A DNA stretch of 57,623 nt from Acidobacteriota bacterium (GTDB taxonomy: Bacteria > Acidobacteriota > Blastocatellia > RBC074): contig JAFDVL010000111.1 in NCBI GenBank assembly GCA_018268995.1, forward strand, positions 1 to 57,623. Reading direction: 5' to 3'. The translations under genes were made by a program, and so were the position numbers. Positions 1 to 8,307 of the stretch are shown one piece after another (within the stretch, counting starts at the first letter, position 1; the number at the start of each line of letters is the position of its first letter). Below the pieces are notes generated by a model. It had not been told where the DNA came from and made no database searches. It saw only the letters and a program-made list of their open reading frames with translations.

Positions 1-31
1 AAAACTTACTTTACAGTGTACTAAACGCGGC

Positions 32-454
32 ATGAAATACTACATTTTGGATACGGATTCGATTGGCTTTGCGATGCAACATCATCCTCCGATGATAAAG
101 CGCATGCGCGCTATTGCAGCAGAAGATCAGTTAGTGACCACAATTATTACCTTTGGTGAAGATTTAGGCGGATGGTTGCCTGCATGCCGCCGTGCGCCAA
201 CGGCTGCGGCACGAGTGCAAGCCTATGCGCGAATGAGTCGTGGTTTGAGTTTCTACCAACGAATGGTTTGTTTGCCTTTTGATTTAGCTGCCGCCGTAAT
301 CTTCGATGAGCTTCGGCCTTTGAAAACACGTATTGGCACAAATGATTTGAGCATTGCTGCGATTACGCTTTCCGTTAAAGGGATTCTGGTGACACGCAAT
401 GCGAGGGACTTCCAGCAAGTTCCTGATCTTGTGATTGAAGACTGGACAACATGA
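32..454 (+). CDS. VapC-like PIN-domain protein
   Basis: A 140-residue PIN-domain protein, probably the RNase toxin of a VapBC-type pair. It opens with an LDTDS strand (first acidic residue of the PIN site). An FGEDLGGW segment sits where VapC proteins have the second acidic residue. The C-terminal half has the VapC-like run GTNDLSIAAI, then LVTRNARDF and a VPDL...EDW ending. Only 31 bases precede the start, so any VapB antitoxin lies outside the window. The stop overlaps the next start by 4 bp (ATGA), suggesting translational coupling to the sorbosone-dehydrogenase-like gene, which is an odd partner. The PIN family is clear; toxin function is inferred from the family. Confidence 0.82.
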   Translation: MKYYILDTDSIGFAMQHHPPMIKRMRAIAAEDQLVTTIITFGEDLGGWLPACRRAPTAAARVQAYARMSRGLSFYQRMVCLPFDLAAAVIFDELRPLKTRIGTNDLSIAAITLSVKGILVTRNARDFQQVPDLVIEDWTT

Positions 455-1599
455 AATTTCACCTGCTGTTTCTTTTCCTCACGTTTGCTCTTACTTCTTT
501 TGCCCAAACCGCAAAACTTCAACCGCACCGCATCACTCTTGCCAACGGCAAAAGCTACGTGCTGAATTTGCCTGCCAGCTATGACATCACGGTGGCTGCG
601 CAAGGCATGAGCCGGGTGCGATTTATGGCGAAAAGCCCTGATGATCGCGTTTTCGTGACCGATATGTACAACCGCGCCGACAACAACCGAGGTGCGATTT
701 ACATTCTGGAAGGCTTTGATGGAAAGCAGTTTCAGAAACCGAAAGTCTGGCTGAACAAGCTGCGGAATCCGAACAGCATTGCATTTCACACCGATCAAGA
801 CGGCACACATTGGCTGTACATCGCGCTGACAGACAAGCTGGTGCGGTATCGCTACACGCCGGGCGAAGACAGGCCGACCAGCGAGCCGGAAATGCTGGCG
901 AAGTTTCCCGATTCCGGTCTGAATTACAAATATGGCGGCTGGCATTTGACGCGCACGATTGCGATTGCCGGAAACAACAAACTGTACGTTTCTGTCGGCA
1001 GCAGTTGTAACGCCTGCGAAGAAACCGAAGATTTGCGCGCGGCGATTCTGGAAATGGATTTGGACGGCAAAAACTCTCGCGTGTATGCCAGCGGCTTGCG
1101 CAACGCCGTGGGATTGCGTTGGATTGACGGCAAGCTGATGACGACGAATATGGGCGCGGATCATCTCGGTGATGACAAGCCGAGCGATCCGATGTACGAG
1201 GTCAAAGAGGGCGCGAATTATGGCTGGCCGTATTGCTATCAAGTCGGCAAACGCAACGTCGCCGATCCGCAGTTTGCCAATTCAACAAAGAAAGTAAGTT
1301 GTGACAATGTGCCTGTGCCCTTCGCTTCGTTCATTGGCCATAGTTCGCCGCTCGGCTTTGAGACGTTTGAGAACAACGATGATTTTTTGGTTGCGTTGCA
1401 CGGCTCCGGCTTCATTCGCATCGGCCACGGATATTCGGTTGCCCGCGTTCGCAAAGGCGCGCCGCCGCAGGATTTTATCACCGGATTTTTGGTGAATCGC
1501 AAAATCCAAGGGCGACCCGTAGACATTATGAAATTCGGCAAAGGCTTTTTGCTGACGGATGATTATGCGGGCGTCGTGTATTACGTTTTTAAGCAATAG
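451..1599 (+). CDS. Secreted PQQ-type sugar (sorbosone) dehydrogenase-like beta-propeller protein
   Basis: A 382-residue protein with a signal peptide (residues 1-19, ending TSFAQ), so it is exported. The body resembles soluble glucose/sorbosone dehydrogenases, which fold as six-bladed propellers and oxidise sugars or aldehydes using PQQ. Visible family features are the NPNSIAFH segment, the GGWHLTRTI...YVSVGSSCNAC segment near the middle, AILEMDLDG, SGLRNAVGL, and the NYGWPYCY block typical of this family. The exact substrate cannot be read. The start overlaps the PIN gene by 4 bp. A 38-bp inverted repeat follows within 10 bp of the stop. Confidence 0.85.
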   Translation: MKFHLLFLFLTFALTSFAQTAKLQPHRITLANGKSYVLNLPASYDITVAAQGMSRVRFMAKSPDDRVFVTDMYNRADNNRGAIYILEGFDGKQFQKPKVWLNKLRNPNSIAFHTDQDGTHWLYIALTDKLVRYRYTPGEDRPTSEPEMLAKFPDSGLNYKYGGWHLTRTIAIAGNNKLYVSVGSSCNACEETEDLRAAILEMDLDGKNSRVYASGLRNAVGLRWIDGKLMTTNMGADHLGDDKPSDPMYEVKEGANYGWPYCYQVGKRNVADPQFANSTKKVSCDNVPVPFASFIGHSSPLGFETFENNDDFLVALHGSGFIRIGHGYSVARVRKGAPPQDFITGFLVNRKIQGRPVDIMKFGKGFLLTDDYAGVVYYVFKQ

Positions 1600-1607
1600 C
1601 AAGTGGA

Positions 1608-1734
1608 AGCGCGCAGCCCTGGGAGCGCAGGCATCCTTGCCTGCTGAGAGGTGAGCCGGACGCGCTTTCGATAAGAGTTGCAGTGGTCAGAGGATAAGCA
1701 GGCAAGGATGCCTGCGCTCCCAGGGCTGCGCGCT
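1608..1734. repeat. BIME-like element: two inverted REP-like hairpins (family 1, copy A)
   Basis: Two perfectly complementary 38-bp arms (1608-1645 and 1697-1734) flank a 51-bp centre. Each arm also folds on itself: a GGAG tetranucleotide, CGCA, then the stem GCAGGC/GCCTGC around ATCCTT. A conserved GGAG or GTAG head followed by a small palindrome is the known layout of REP elements, and two head-to-head REPs form a BIME. The related copy at 44526-44702 keeps the core CCTGGGAGCGCA but has the stem GCAAGC/GCTTGC, a compensatory change. It sits between two plus-strand genes. Confidence 0.85.
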
Positions 1735-1765
1735 CCTGAAGTGAACTTTGTCAGTTGGAGTAAGT

Positions 1766-3910
1766 ATGGAAAAACTACAACGTTATTGGCCGCTGATTCT
1801 TTTAGCCTTGTGCTTTACCGCGACGAATGCACAGCCTAAACGCGGGCTGCAACTGGAAGACCTCTATCAATACAAAGAAGTCGCCGATGCCAACATTTCG
1901 CCTGACGGTTCACGCGTTGCCTACACTGTGACCGAGGTCAGCGCCGATCACACGCGCAACGTGACGCACATCTGGCTGGTCAATACAAACGGTGGCGAGC
2001 CGAAGAGACTAACCAATGACGAAGCCGATGAAACGACACCGCGCTGGTCGCCTGATGGCAAGTGGCTGGCGTATTACAAACAGGACGGTTTGTGGATCAT
2101 CAATCCCGACGAAGGCACATCGCAACTCGTGACTCGCGTTGCGCGCACGAACTTCTTCTTCAACAAAGCAGGCGAAAGCTTCGCGTGGGCACCCGACAGC
2201 AAACGCATCGCGTTTCTGAGCGATCCAGGCATTTTGTCGAAGCAGATGCCGAGCGTGATGGAACGATTGACGCGGCCTTTGACGATTGACGAAATCATGC
2301 AATTGCCACCCGTGACACGTGAGATGATTTTGAAGGCACAGGGCAAAACGCCTGATGACATCAAACGTCTCGAAGCCGAAGCCAAAAACAAAACGGCTGC
2401 TCCTGCGAGCGACGTTCGCGTCATCACGCGTTTGCAGTACAAGTCGCGCACATCGTTTTCCGACAATCTGCAATCGCACATTTTCATCGTGGATGTGACG
2501 ACCAAACAGGTGCGCCAATTGACGAGTGGCAACTACGCCGAGCATTCGATCAACTGGTCGCCGAAAGGCGAAGAGATCGTGTTTGTGTCGAATCACGAAC
2601 CCGATCCTGACAAGATGAATAACTCCGATTTGTTTGTGGTGAATGTGACGACAGGTGACGTGCGGCAACTGACGAAAACGAAAGGCTGCGAATGGCAACC
2701 CGTGTTTTCGCCGAATGGGAATCGTATTGCTTACTTAGCGACAACACGCGAAGTCACGACGATTGATAGCGTCGCGGAGGACACGCACGCTTGGACAATT
2801 TCAGCGAATGGTGACGATAGCCACGATGAGAGCGCCGAAATTGACCGGCGAATTTCGGTAGTGAGGTGGACACCGAATGGCGACTTGGTTTGGTTATTTA
2901 CGAATCGTGGCAAAGTGATCCTTGACGTTAGAAAAGAAGGGCAACGAAGATTCGCTTTTCAGAATGAGCAAATCAGCGGGATTTCAGTGACTCAACGTGG
3001 CGCTGACTTGAAAGTCCTCTCAATTCAAAGTCGCTTCGAGCCATCGGTAGATATTCGCCAAATTACTCTGTACGAAAATAAGGAAATAAAGCCAACTCCT
3101 TTCACCGTTTTATCTCACAGGAATCTCAACACGCTCTCTTTCAGCGAACCGCAAGAGCTTAAATTCGATCACGAAGGCTTCGACATGCAAGGCTGGCTCG
3201 TGCCGCCGCTCAATCTGGACGAGAAGAAAAAGTATCCCGTAATTCTCTACATTCACGGCGGGCCGCACGGGATGCACGGGTATAGTTTCAATGCGACGGT
3301 GCAGGCGTTGGCGGCGAAAGGCTACGGCGTGTTGCTCATTAATCCACGCGGTTCATCAGGTTACGGACAGAAATTTGCGGATGGTTGTGTGAACGATTGG
3401 GGTGGCGGCGATTACCGCGATTTGATGCGTGGCGTAGATGTTGCGCTCGAAAAATTCCCCTTCCTCGACAAAGACCGGATGGGCGTGATGGGCGGCAGCT
3501 ACGGCGGCTATATGACGAACTGGATTGTCACCCAAACCGACCGCTTCAAGGCCGCGATTGCTTCGGCGAGCTTGTCGAATCTGATCAGTTTTTATTCAAC
3601 GTCTCTTTATCAGGATTTGATTCACGCCGAATTTAACGGGATGCCGTGGGACAACTACGACAAGCTGTGGGAACGCTCGCCGCTCAAGCACATCAAAAAC
3701 GTGAAGACGCCGACGATGCTCGTCCACGGCGAAGCGGACAACGACGTTCACATCACGCAAGCCGAAGAAATGTTCACGGCGCTGAAAATGCGCGGCGTGG
3801 ACACGGTGCTGATTCGTTACCCGCGCGAAGGCCACGGCATCCGCGAACCGAAACACCGCGTAGACAATTTGCAGCGTGTGTTGGATTGGTTTGAGAAGTA
3901 TTTGCGCTGA
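1766..3910 (+). CDS. S9-family prolyl-oligopeptidase-like serine peptidase, exported
   Basis: A 714-residue peptidase of the DPP-IV/acylaminoacyl-peptidase type. A signal peptide (to about residue 23, ending TNAQ) is followed by a WD40-like propeller (about 25-450; repeated SPDG/SPKG/SPNG blade motifs), which restricts access to the active site. The C-terminal alpha/beta-hydrolase domain carries the nucleophile in GGSYGG (Ser578), the acid in HGEAD (Asp658) and the base in EGHG (His690). The ATG at 1766 is preferred over the in-frame TTG at 1748 because GGAG lies 5 bases upstream of it. The stretch around 2880-3130 is visibly AT-richer than the rest. It probably degrades peptides in the periplasm. 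Confidence 0.92.
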   Translation: MEKLQRYWPLILLALCFTATNAQPKRGLQLEDLYQYKEVADANISPDGSRVAYTVTEVSADHTRNVTHIWLVNTNGGEPKRLTNDEADETTPRWSPDGKWLAYYKQDGLWIINPDEGTSQLVTRVARTNFFFNKAGESFAWAPDSKRIAFLSDPGILSKQMPSVMERLTRPLTIDEIMQLPPVTREMILKAQGKTPDDIKRLEAEAKNKTAAPASDVRVITRLQYKSRTSFSDNLQSHIFIVDVTTKQVRQLTSGNYAEHSINWSPKGEEIVFVSNHEPDPDKMNNSDLFVVNVTTGDVRQLTKTKGCEWQPVFSPNGNRIAYLATTREVTTIDSVAEDTHAWTISANGDDSHDESAEIDRRISVVRWTPNGDLVWLFTNRGKVILDVRKEGQRRFAFQNEQISGISVTQRGADLKVLSIQSRFEPSVDIRQITLYENKEIKPTPFTVLSHRNLNTLSFSEPQELKFDHEGFDMQGWLVPPLNLDEKKKYPVILYIHGGPHGMHGYSFNATVQALAAKGYGVLLINPRGSSGYGQKFADGCVNDWGGGDYRDLMRGVDVALEKFPFLDKDRMGVMGGSYGGYMTNWIVTQTDRFKAAIASASLSNLISFYSTSLYQDLIHAEFNGMPWDNYDKLWERSPLKHIKNVKTPTMLVHGEADNDVHITQAEEMFTALKMRGVDTVLIRYPREGHGIREPKHRVDNLQRVLDWFEKYLR

Positions 3911-3929
3911 AGAGGTCAAGAGAAAAATT

Positions 3930-4013
3930 GACAGGATTTACAAGATTGATCTCAAGATTTACAAGACTGAATGTCAGCTTGTTAATCTTGTAAAAAATCT
4001 TGTCCATCCTGTC
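3930..4013. repeat. GACAGGATT-type quasi-palindrome between convergent genes
   Basis: The left arm (3930-3966) is built from GACAGGATT / TACAAGATT units. The right arm (3978-4013) is its imperfect reverse complement (AATCTTGT, CATCCTGTC). Further copies lie at 8901-8990 and 47018-47121, with a half copy at 8240-8269. Here it lies between the stops of the S9 peptidase and the M56 gene, so it could act as a bidirectional terminator hairpin, though neither side shows a convincing U-run. Confidence 0.8.
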
Positions 4014-4031
4014 TGAAAAAGAGGCAAGATT

Positions 4032-5804
4032 CTATTTCAAAAATTCCGATAACCCGACCTTTTGCGTGTGATCGGCGTCCAGGTAAATCCCGCCGTGCGT
4101 CGTCAACGAATACTCAATGGAATCCTTCTTTGGCAGCACCCGCAGCGTGCCAACGCCGTACAATTTATGTCCGTCCGTCAGTTCGATTTCAAACCGATCA
4201 AGCGCATAGAAAGCGCCGTCTTTATAGGCCATTTGCGGGGTTAGGACGGCAAAAGCGGGGAGCTTCATTTTCATCGTCTGTTTTCCGGCAATGTGCGTGA
4301 CATTGAAACCTAACGGCTTGAGCAATGTGCGTTCTTGTTTGCCGATAACCTCAAATTCGTAATCGTCGCGCGGTAACACACGCATTGGAGGCGGAGGAGG
4401 AGGAGGCGGCGGCGGCGGGATGTTCGGATTTTGCTCACGGAAGGCCTCTGTCTTGCGGGTCATAATGTTTGTAATTTCATTTCGGGCAGCGTACCCCAAC
4501 TCGCTCTTCCCCTCGACCTGCCCAATCGCGGTGAGCGCAGAGATTTCGCCTCGCGTCCCTAAATGATGAATTACCATCTCTTTGACTATGGCATGGTCGC
4601 TGCGTTGATATACTTCTGTCAGCGACAACGAACCACGCTCACCTTTAATTAGTGCCAGTCGTTTCAAGGCCGCCAGACGGACGTCCAAATCAGGATTCGA
4701 GACCGCCCGCTCGACTAAATCATCGTCTTGCGTAGCAGTAGAGTTCGGGTCTTTGCTCGTGACGTCCTGCGCGGCAGGTGGGTTCTGGCCTTTACTCGTG
4801 ACGTTACCAGAAACGAGTAACACCGCAATCACCGCAATCAAGCCCACGGGCAACAACAAATAACGCCACGCATGTCGGATCGTGTGCGAACGATCAGGAT
4901 TCAAAATCATCGTGAGTCTCCTTTCGAGAAATTGTTTGGTGGAAAAGAAGGCCGGTTGGTGCAAGCCGCGCGGCAGCAGGTTACGTTCGGCAACTTTGAG
5001 AATACTTTCGGCATACGTCACAGAATCTGCACCGAGGCTGACGACGCGATCATCGCAGGCGAGTTCGCGTTCTAGTGTCATCTGGCGGCAGGCAAAACGT
5101 ACTATGGGATGAAAGAAAAACACTGCGCTGAGCAGCGATTGCAGCGCATTAACGTAATGATCGCGGCGTTCCAGATGCGCCAATTCGTGTTGGAGCATCG
5201 CGCGCCGCTCGGCCTGATTCGTCCAGTGCAAAATATCAGCAGGCAGCAAAATCAATGGACGCAGCACACCCGTCAGCATCGGGGATTGTGCTTCGACCGA
5301 AAGGCCAACACGCGCCGAATGCGTGAAGCCGCAATCTAATTCTTCAAAGGAAGCCCTCCTTGCCGAACATCGCAGCTGATGTGTTGTGTACACGCCTAAA
5401 CCAAATTGCAGGAAGGCTAAAGCCGTTCCCAGTGCCCAGGCCAAAAACGTCAGCGGCCCCAGCAAATAATGCCAATCGGTTGCCGCTACTGAGATTTTTT
5501 CGGGCACGGCTTTCGCTGCTGTGACGGGCGCGGAGGTGGTCAATTCCAGCGGCACTTCCAGCCAATAGACAACGGGTTTGTCGTTGCTCTGTCGCGTTGG
5601 CAACCTACTGGCAAGAAGAGAGCAGATTGGCAGCAGCGCAACTGACAGCAAGCCTGCCAGCCACAGGTGATGGCGTACCGTCGCTGATTTGACGCGGCTC
5701 AATTTCAGCATTAGCCAGACAACCGTCAGAATCAGCAATGCCTGCCAACTCCAGGTCAGCAACCACGTCGCGCCCGTGTTTGCAAATGCAAGTTCGCTGT
5801 TCAT
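4032..5804 (-). CDS. M56 (BlaR1-type) membrane metalloprotease sensor with proline-rich linker
   Basis: A 590-residue membrane protein of the BlaR1/MecR1 protease group. N-terminal transmembrane helices flank a cytoplasmic zinc-protease domain with HELAH (His206, Glu207, His210) and a downstream LERELACDD motif. Another hydrophobic helix lies near residues 315-335. The C-terminal part is not a penicillin-binding domain: a HEAT-like helical stretch (LDVRLAALKRL), then eleven consecutive prolines, then a beta-rich domain I do not recognise. The signal is therefore probably not a beta-lactam. Known relatives cleave their partner BlaI-type repressor. The start overlaps the repressor stop by 4 bp, so the two are translationally coupled. 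Confidence 0.9.
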   Translation of the reverse strand: MNSELAFANTGATWLLTWSWQALLILTVVWLMLKLSRVKSATVRHHLWLAGLLSVALLPICSLLASRLPTRQSNDKPVVYWLEVPLELTTSAPVTAAKAVPEKISVAATDWHYLLGPLTFLAWALGTALAFLQFGLGVYTTHQLRCSARRASFEELDCGFTHSARVGLSVEAQSPMLTGVLRPLILLPADILHWTNQAERRAMLQHELAHLERRDHYVNALQSLLSAVFFFHPIVRFACRQMTLERELACDDRVVSLGADSVTYAESILKVAERNLLPRGLHQPAFFSTKQFLERRLTMILNPDRSHTIRHAWRYLLLPVGLIAVIAVLLVSGNVTSKGQNPPAAQDVTSKDPNSTATQDDDLVERAVSNPDLDVRLAALKRLALIKGERGSLSLTEVYQRSDHAIVKEMVIHHLGTRGEISALTAIGQVEGKSELGYAARNEITNIMTRKTEAFREQNPNIPPPPPPPPPPPMRVLPRDDYEFEVIGKQERTLLKPLGFNVTHIAGKQTMKMKLPAFAVLTPQMAYKDGAFYALDRFEIELTDGHKLYGVGTLRVLPKKDSIEYSLTTHGGIYLDADHTQKVGLSEFLK

Positions 5805-6187
5805 TTTTTGCCTTCTTTCTTTTTGACCGCGATTAGTTCGCGCGCCTGATGCAAATCGTCTTCGGTTAGCTCGCCGGTTTCGACCAGATGCAGCACCAGC
5901 GAAGCAGGCGAGCCGCCAAAGACCTGCTTGATCAGATGACTCAGCACTTTGCGCTGGGCTTTTTCCTGCGGCGCTTTGGCGCGATACACGTGGGCTTTGC
6001 CTTCGACGCGATACACTAGGTGGCCTTTCTTTTCCAGCACGCGGATAATCGTTAGCACCGAGTTGTAATGCCGTTCGCCGGGCAAGGCTTCCTGAATCTG
6101 GCGCGCCGTCGCTTCGCCTAAATTCCAGACGACGTTCATGATTTCGACTTCTTTGTCCGTAAATGTTTTCGAGGGCTTTCTAGGCAT
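5801..6187 (-). CDS. BlaI/MecI-family transcriptional repressor
   Basis: A 128-residue winged-helix repressor. The N-terminal two thirds match the BlaI fold: FTDKEVEIMNVVW, then ATARQIQEAL, the recognition helix region YNSVLTIIRVLEKKG, and the wing (VYRVEGKAHVYRA). The C-terminal helices (to residue 128) would dimerise and be cut by the M56 partner. Start supported by AAGGAAGAG about 7 bases upstream of ATG 6187. Family members bind dyad operators at their own promoter; matching dyads lie directly upstream at 6213-6259, so autorepression of blaI-M56 is likely. The controlled function is not evident here. Confidence 0.93.
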   Translation of the reverse strand: MPRKPSKTFTDKEVEIMNVVWNLGEATARQIQEALPGERHYNSVLTIIRVLEKKGHLVYRVEGKAHVYRAKAPQEKAQRKVLSHLIKQVFGGSPASLVLHLVETGELTEDDLHQARELIAVKKKEGKK

Positions 6188-6212
6188 GTTGTCTCTTCCT
6201 TTTTATCAACTG

Positions 6213-6259
6213 ATTTATACGTTGACGGGACGGTAACGTATTTATACGTTGATGTCAAC
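6213..6259 (-). promoter_or_regulatory. Operator-like dyads upstream of the BlaI-type repressor
   Basis: Two direct copies of ATTTATACGTTGA (6213-6225 and 6240-6252) are spaced 27 bp apart. The second belongs to a 16-bp palindrome, AACGTAT-TT-ATACGTT (6235-6250), and overlaps a further dyad, GTTGA-TG-TCAAC (6248-6259). On the minus strand each copy contains TATAAA, so repressor binding would mask possible -10 boxes of the blaI-M56 operon. Spaced dyads over the promoter are normal for BlaI/MecI systems, although the sequence differs from the staphylococcal TACA/TGTA boxes. Confidence 0.65.
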
Positions 6260-6314
6260 TGGGAAAAAACATGTGGGCCGCGCGTCTGCCTGATCTGCTT
6301 TCTGCTGGGTATTT

Positions 6315-6343
6315 TTGACAAGCCGCCTGAAAAGACATTTACT
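6315..6343 (+). promoter_or_regulatory. Sigma70-type promoter for the gene at 6400
   Basis: A perfect TTGACA (6315-6320), a 17-bp spacer and TTTACT (6338-6343, four of six matches to TATAAT). It lies 56 bp upstream of the start at 6400 and diverges from the BlaI promoter. Predicted by eye only. Confidence 0.5.
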
Positions 6344-6399
6344 ACCACGCGATTACGACAGGTTATTGCAATTAATACTTTGCTTGAGAAGGAGAATTC

Positions 6400-7455
6400 A
6401 TGTCAGATAAAAAGCCATCGGAACCCTCGCCAGAGGAATCAAAAAAGCTGTACGAAGTGGCCGGACGCGTGAAAGAGCTAGCGCCCTGGCAATGGATGGA
6501 AGAATCCCAAATCTTCGGGGTAAAAAATCCTGAGACGGGTGAAATCGGCTTTGTCAGCATTATGGGCATGGGGGGTGAACATTTTGCTATCTCGGTGTAT
6601 CGCGGTTCCGAAGGGTTGTATGGCTTTTGGGATCTGGCGGAAGCCGGGCCAGATGTTGATCCGCACATGTTGCTGGAAATTCCGCAACTTCAGGCGTCGT
6701 TTGAAGATCGTGCGGAAACCTCCAAGCGGGATCGTGATTTGATGAAGCAACTGGGGTTGAAATTTCGCGGTGCTAAAGCCTGGCCACTGTTTCGCAGCTA
6801 CACGAGCGGGTATATGCCTTGGTATTTAACAGCAGAAGAAACGCGCTTTCTGACGTATGCTCTGGAACAAACTCTGGAAGTGGCACCCCGCGTAAAAAGT
6901 GATCCTGATTTGTTGTGGGGTGAGGATGATGCAGAGGATGGTGATTATCTGGTGCGTGTGGCACAGGAAGAAACGGGCGCAAGCGTTTGGGCAGATCAAA
7001 TGATGCCTGCGTCGGAGCCGGAACCGCCACAGGTTCAGATTCTGATGGACATGGGAACGCTGACAACGCTCAGGAATTTGCCGCCGAGCACGCTTGAACT
7101 TGAAGTAGATTTTTTCAATATGCCAACGCCTGTCCAGGAGAAAGGCGGGCGTCCGTATTTTCCTGCGATGCTGCTGATGGTGGACGGCACGATGGGAGTG
7201 ATCCTCGGTTTTGCCATGATGCCGCCGGCTGAAACACGGGAACTTCTTTGGGGGCAAGTTCCGATGGAGATTGTGCGCAAGCTGGCAGATTTGAGCGCAA
7301 GGCCCAAAGAGATTCGCGTTGCTTCGCCCGTGCTGGCGAATTTATTGGTGCCTGTGGGGAGGGAATTAAACTGCCCGATTCATCTGGTAGATCAGTTGTT
7401 CAGGTTGGAACAGGCGAGATCGGAAATTTTTCAAATCAGCGGCGGGCTGTGGTAG
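6400..7455 (+). CDS. Conserved protein of unknown function (possibly DUF7309/DUF6930-like)
   Basis: A 351-residue soluble protein with no signal peptide. The N-terminal half (APWQWMEESQIFGVKNPETG, then a GxGGEHFAISVY...SEGL segment) resembles, from memory, the DUF7309-type domain. The C-terminal half (about 235-345) looks like a separate alpha/beta domain of the kind labelled DUF6930. I cannot confirm either assignment without a profile search. No catalytic motif is visible. AAGGAG lies 8 bases upstream of the ATG. It faces mtnC tail to tail with only 3 bp between the stops, so no terminator fits between them. Confidence 0.75.
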   Translation: MSDKKPSEPSPEESKKLYEVAGRVKELAPWQWMEESQIFGVKNPETGEIGFVSIMGMGGEHFAISVYRGSEGLYGFWDLAEAGPDVDPHMLLEIPQLQASFEDRAETSKRDRDLMKQLGLKFRGAKAWPLFRSYTSGYMPWYLTAEETRFLTYALEQTLEVAPRVKSDPDLLWGEDDAEDGDYLVRVAQEETGASVWADQMMPASEPEPPQVQILMDMGTLTTLRNLPPSTLELEVDFFNMPTPVQEKGGRPYFPAMLLMVDGTMGVILGFAMMPPAETRELLWGQVPMEIVRKLADLSARPKEIRVASPVLANLLVPVGRELNCPIHLVDQLFRLEQARSEIFQISGGLW

Positions 7456-7458
7456 CGG

Positions 7459-8172
7459 TCAAAGTGCCTCAAAGGAAGTAACGCGCGTAAACCTCTCGCT
7501 TTCTTCCTGTGGTGGATTGCCGGGGCGCACAGACAAAATGGCTTGCATTCCGGCTGCGCTCGCTGCGGCAAGTTCAGCCGTCACATCGGAAATAAACGTC
7601 ACTTCCTGTGGTTTGCCTCCCAATTCTTCAGCAATTCGCAGATAACTGGTTGCTTCTTTTTTCGCGCCTACCTTTGTATCAAACCACCCGCTGATGAACG
7701 GACTCAAATCTCCGCATTCTGTGTACGTGAACAATAGCTTTTGTGCGAGCACGCTGCCCGATGAAAAGATGCAAATGTGCTTTTGTTGCTGCTGCCACCG
7801 CGCCAGCGCAGGCGGCACATCGGCAAAGATTTGGCTTTTCAACGCGCCGCTTTTGTACCCCTCTTCCCAGACTTTTCCCTGCAACGATTTCAACGGCGTG
7901 GATTTGCGATCCCGATCCATCAGCCAATGCAGATACGTGACGACGGAATCAAGCTGTGTGTTGTCGAAAGGGGGCGGGTTGAGTCCCTGCTGCGCATCGG
8001 CTGTGTGTTCGGCCTGTAACTCTGCGATGTCAGCCTGTGCCTCCTCCCAGTGTTCAGCCAAATAGGATGTAAGGTGATGGCGCGCGTAAGGGAACAGCGT
8101 CTGAAACACGAAATCTATCGGCGTGGTCGTGCCTTCGATGTCGAGCAGGATAATTTTGATTGAATCGTGCAT
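7459..8172 (-). CDS. mtnC: Acireductone synthase (enolase-phosphatase E1)
   Basis: A 237-residue HAD-superfamily enzyme of methionine salvage. It enolises and dephosphorylates 2,3-diketo-5-methylthiopentyl-1-phosphate to acireductone. Motif I is LLDIEGTTTP with nucleophile Asp11 and the Glu13 typical of E1 enzymes. Motif II is IFSSGS. Motif III covers GAKKEATSY, and motif IV lies in FISDVTAELAAA. The length is normal for the family. It is the last of three mtn genes read leftwards (mtnB, mtnD, mtnC). A composite inverted repeat fills the gap to mtnD, and no clear Shine-Dalgarno precedes the ATG. Confidence 0.95.
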   Translation of the reverse strand: MHDSIKIILLDIEGTTTPIDFVFQTLFPYARHHLTSYLAEHWEEAQADIAELQAEHTADAQQGLNPPPFDNTQLDSVVTYLHWLMDRDRKSTPLKSLQGKVWEEGYKSGALKSQIFADVPPALARWQQQQKHICIFSSGSVLAQKLLFTYTECGDLSPFISGWFDTKVGAKKEATSYLRIAEELGGKPQEVTFISDVTAELAAASAAGMQAILSVRPGNPPQEESERFTRVTSFEAL

Positions 8173-8185
8173 GTGGAAGATTGGG

Positions 8186-8303
8186 AACCGCAGAGAGCAC
8201 GGAGGACACGGAGAAAACTCACGCAGAATGAGTACGGTTAATCTTTAGGTAAATCTTGTCAATCCTGTCAAAAACTCTCCGTGCCCTCCGTGCTCTCCGT
8301 GGT
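8186..8303. repeat. Composite quasi-palindrome: CACGGAG-type outer arms, half GACAGGATT unit inside (mtnD-mtnC gap)
   Basis: The outer arms (8186-8216 and 8275-8303) are imperfect reverse complements built on CACGGAGGA/CACGGAGA units. Between them, 8240-8269 carries AATCTTGTCAATCCTGTC, the right-hand half of the GACAGGATT repeat family. The same nesting recurs at 46983-47158. It ends 5 bp from the mtnD stop and starts 14 bp before the mtnC ATG. Confidence 0.8.
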
Positions 8304-8307
8304 AATT

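Noticed and set aside
253..1242. 329-codon ORF on the minus strand
   Set aside because: It is a shadow of the PIN and sorbosone-dehydrogenase genes; no family pattern, and the plus-strand genes are convincing.
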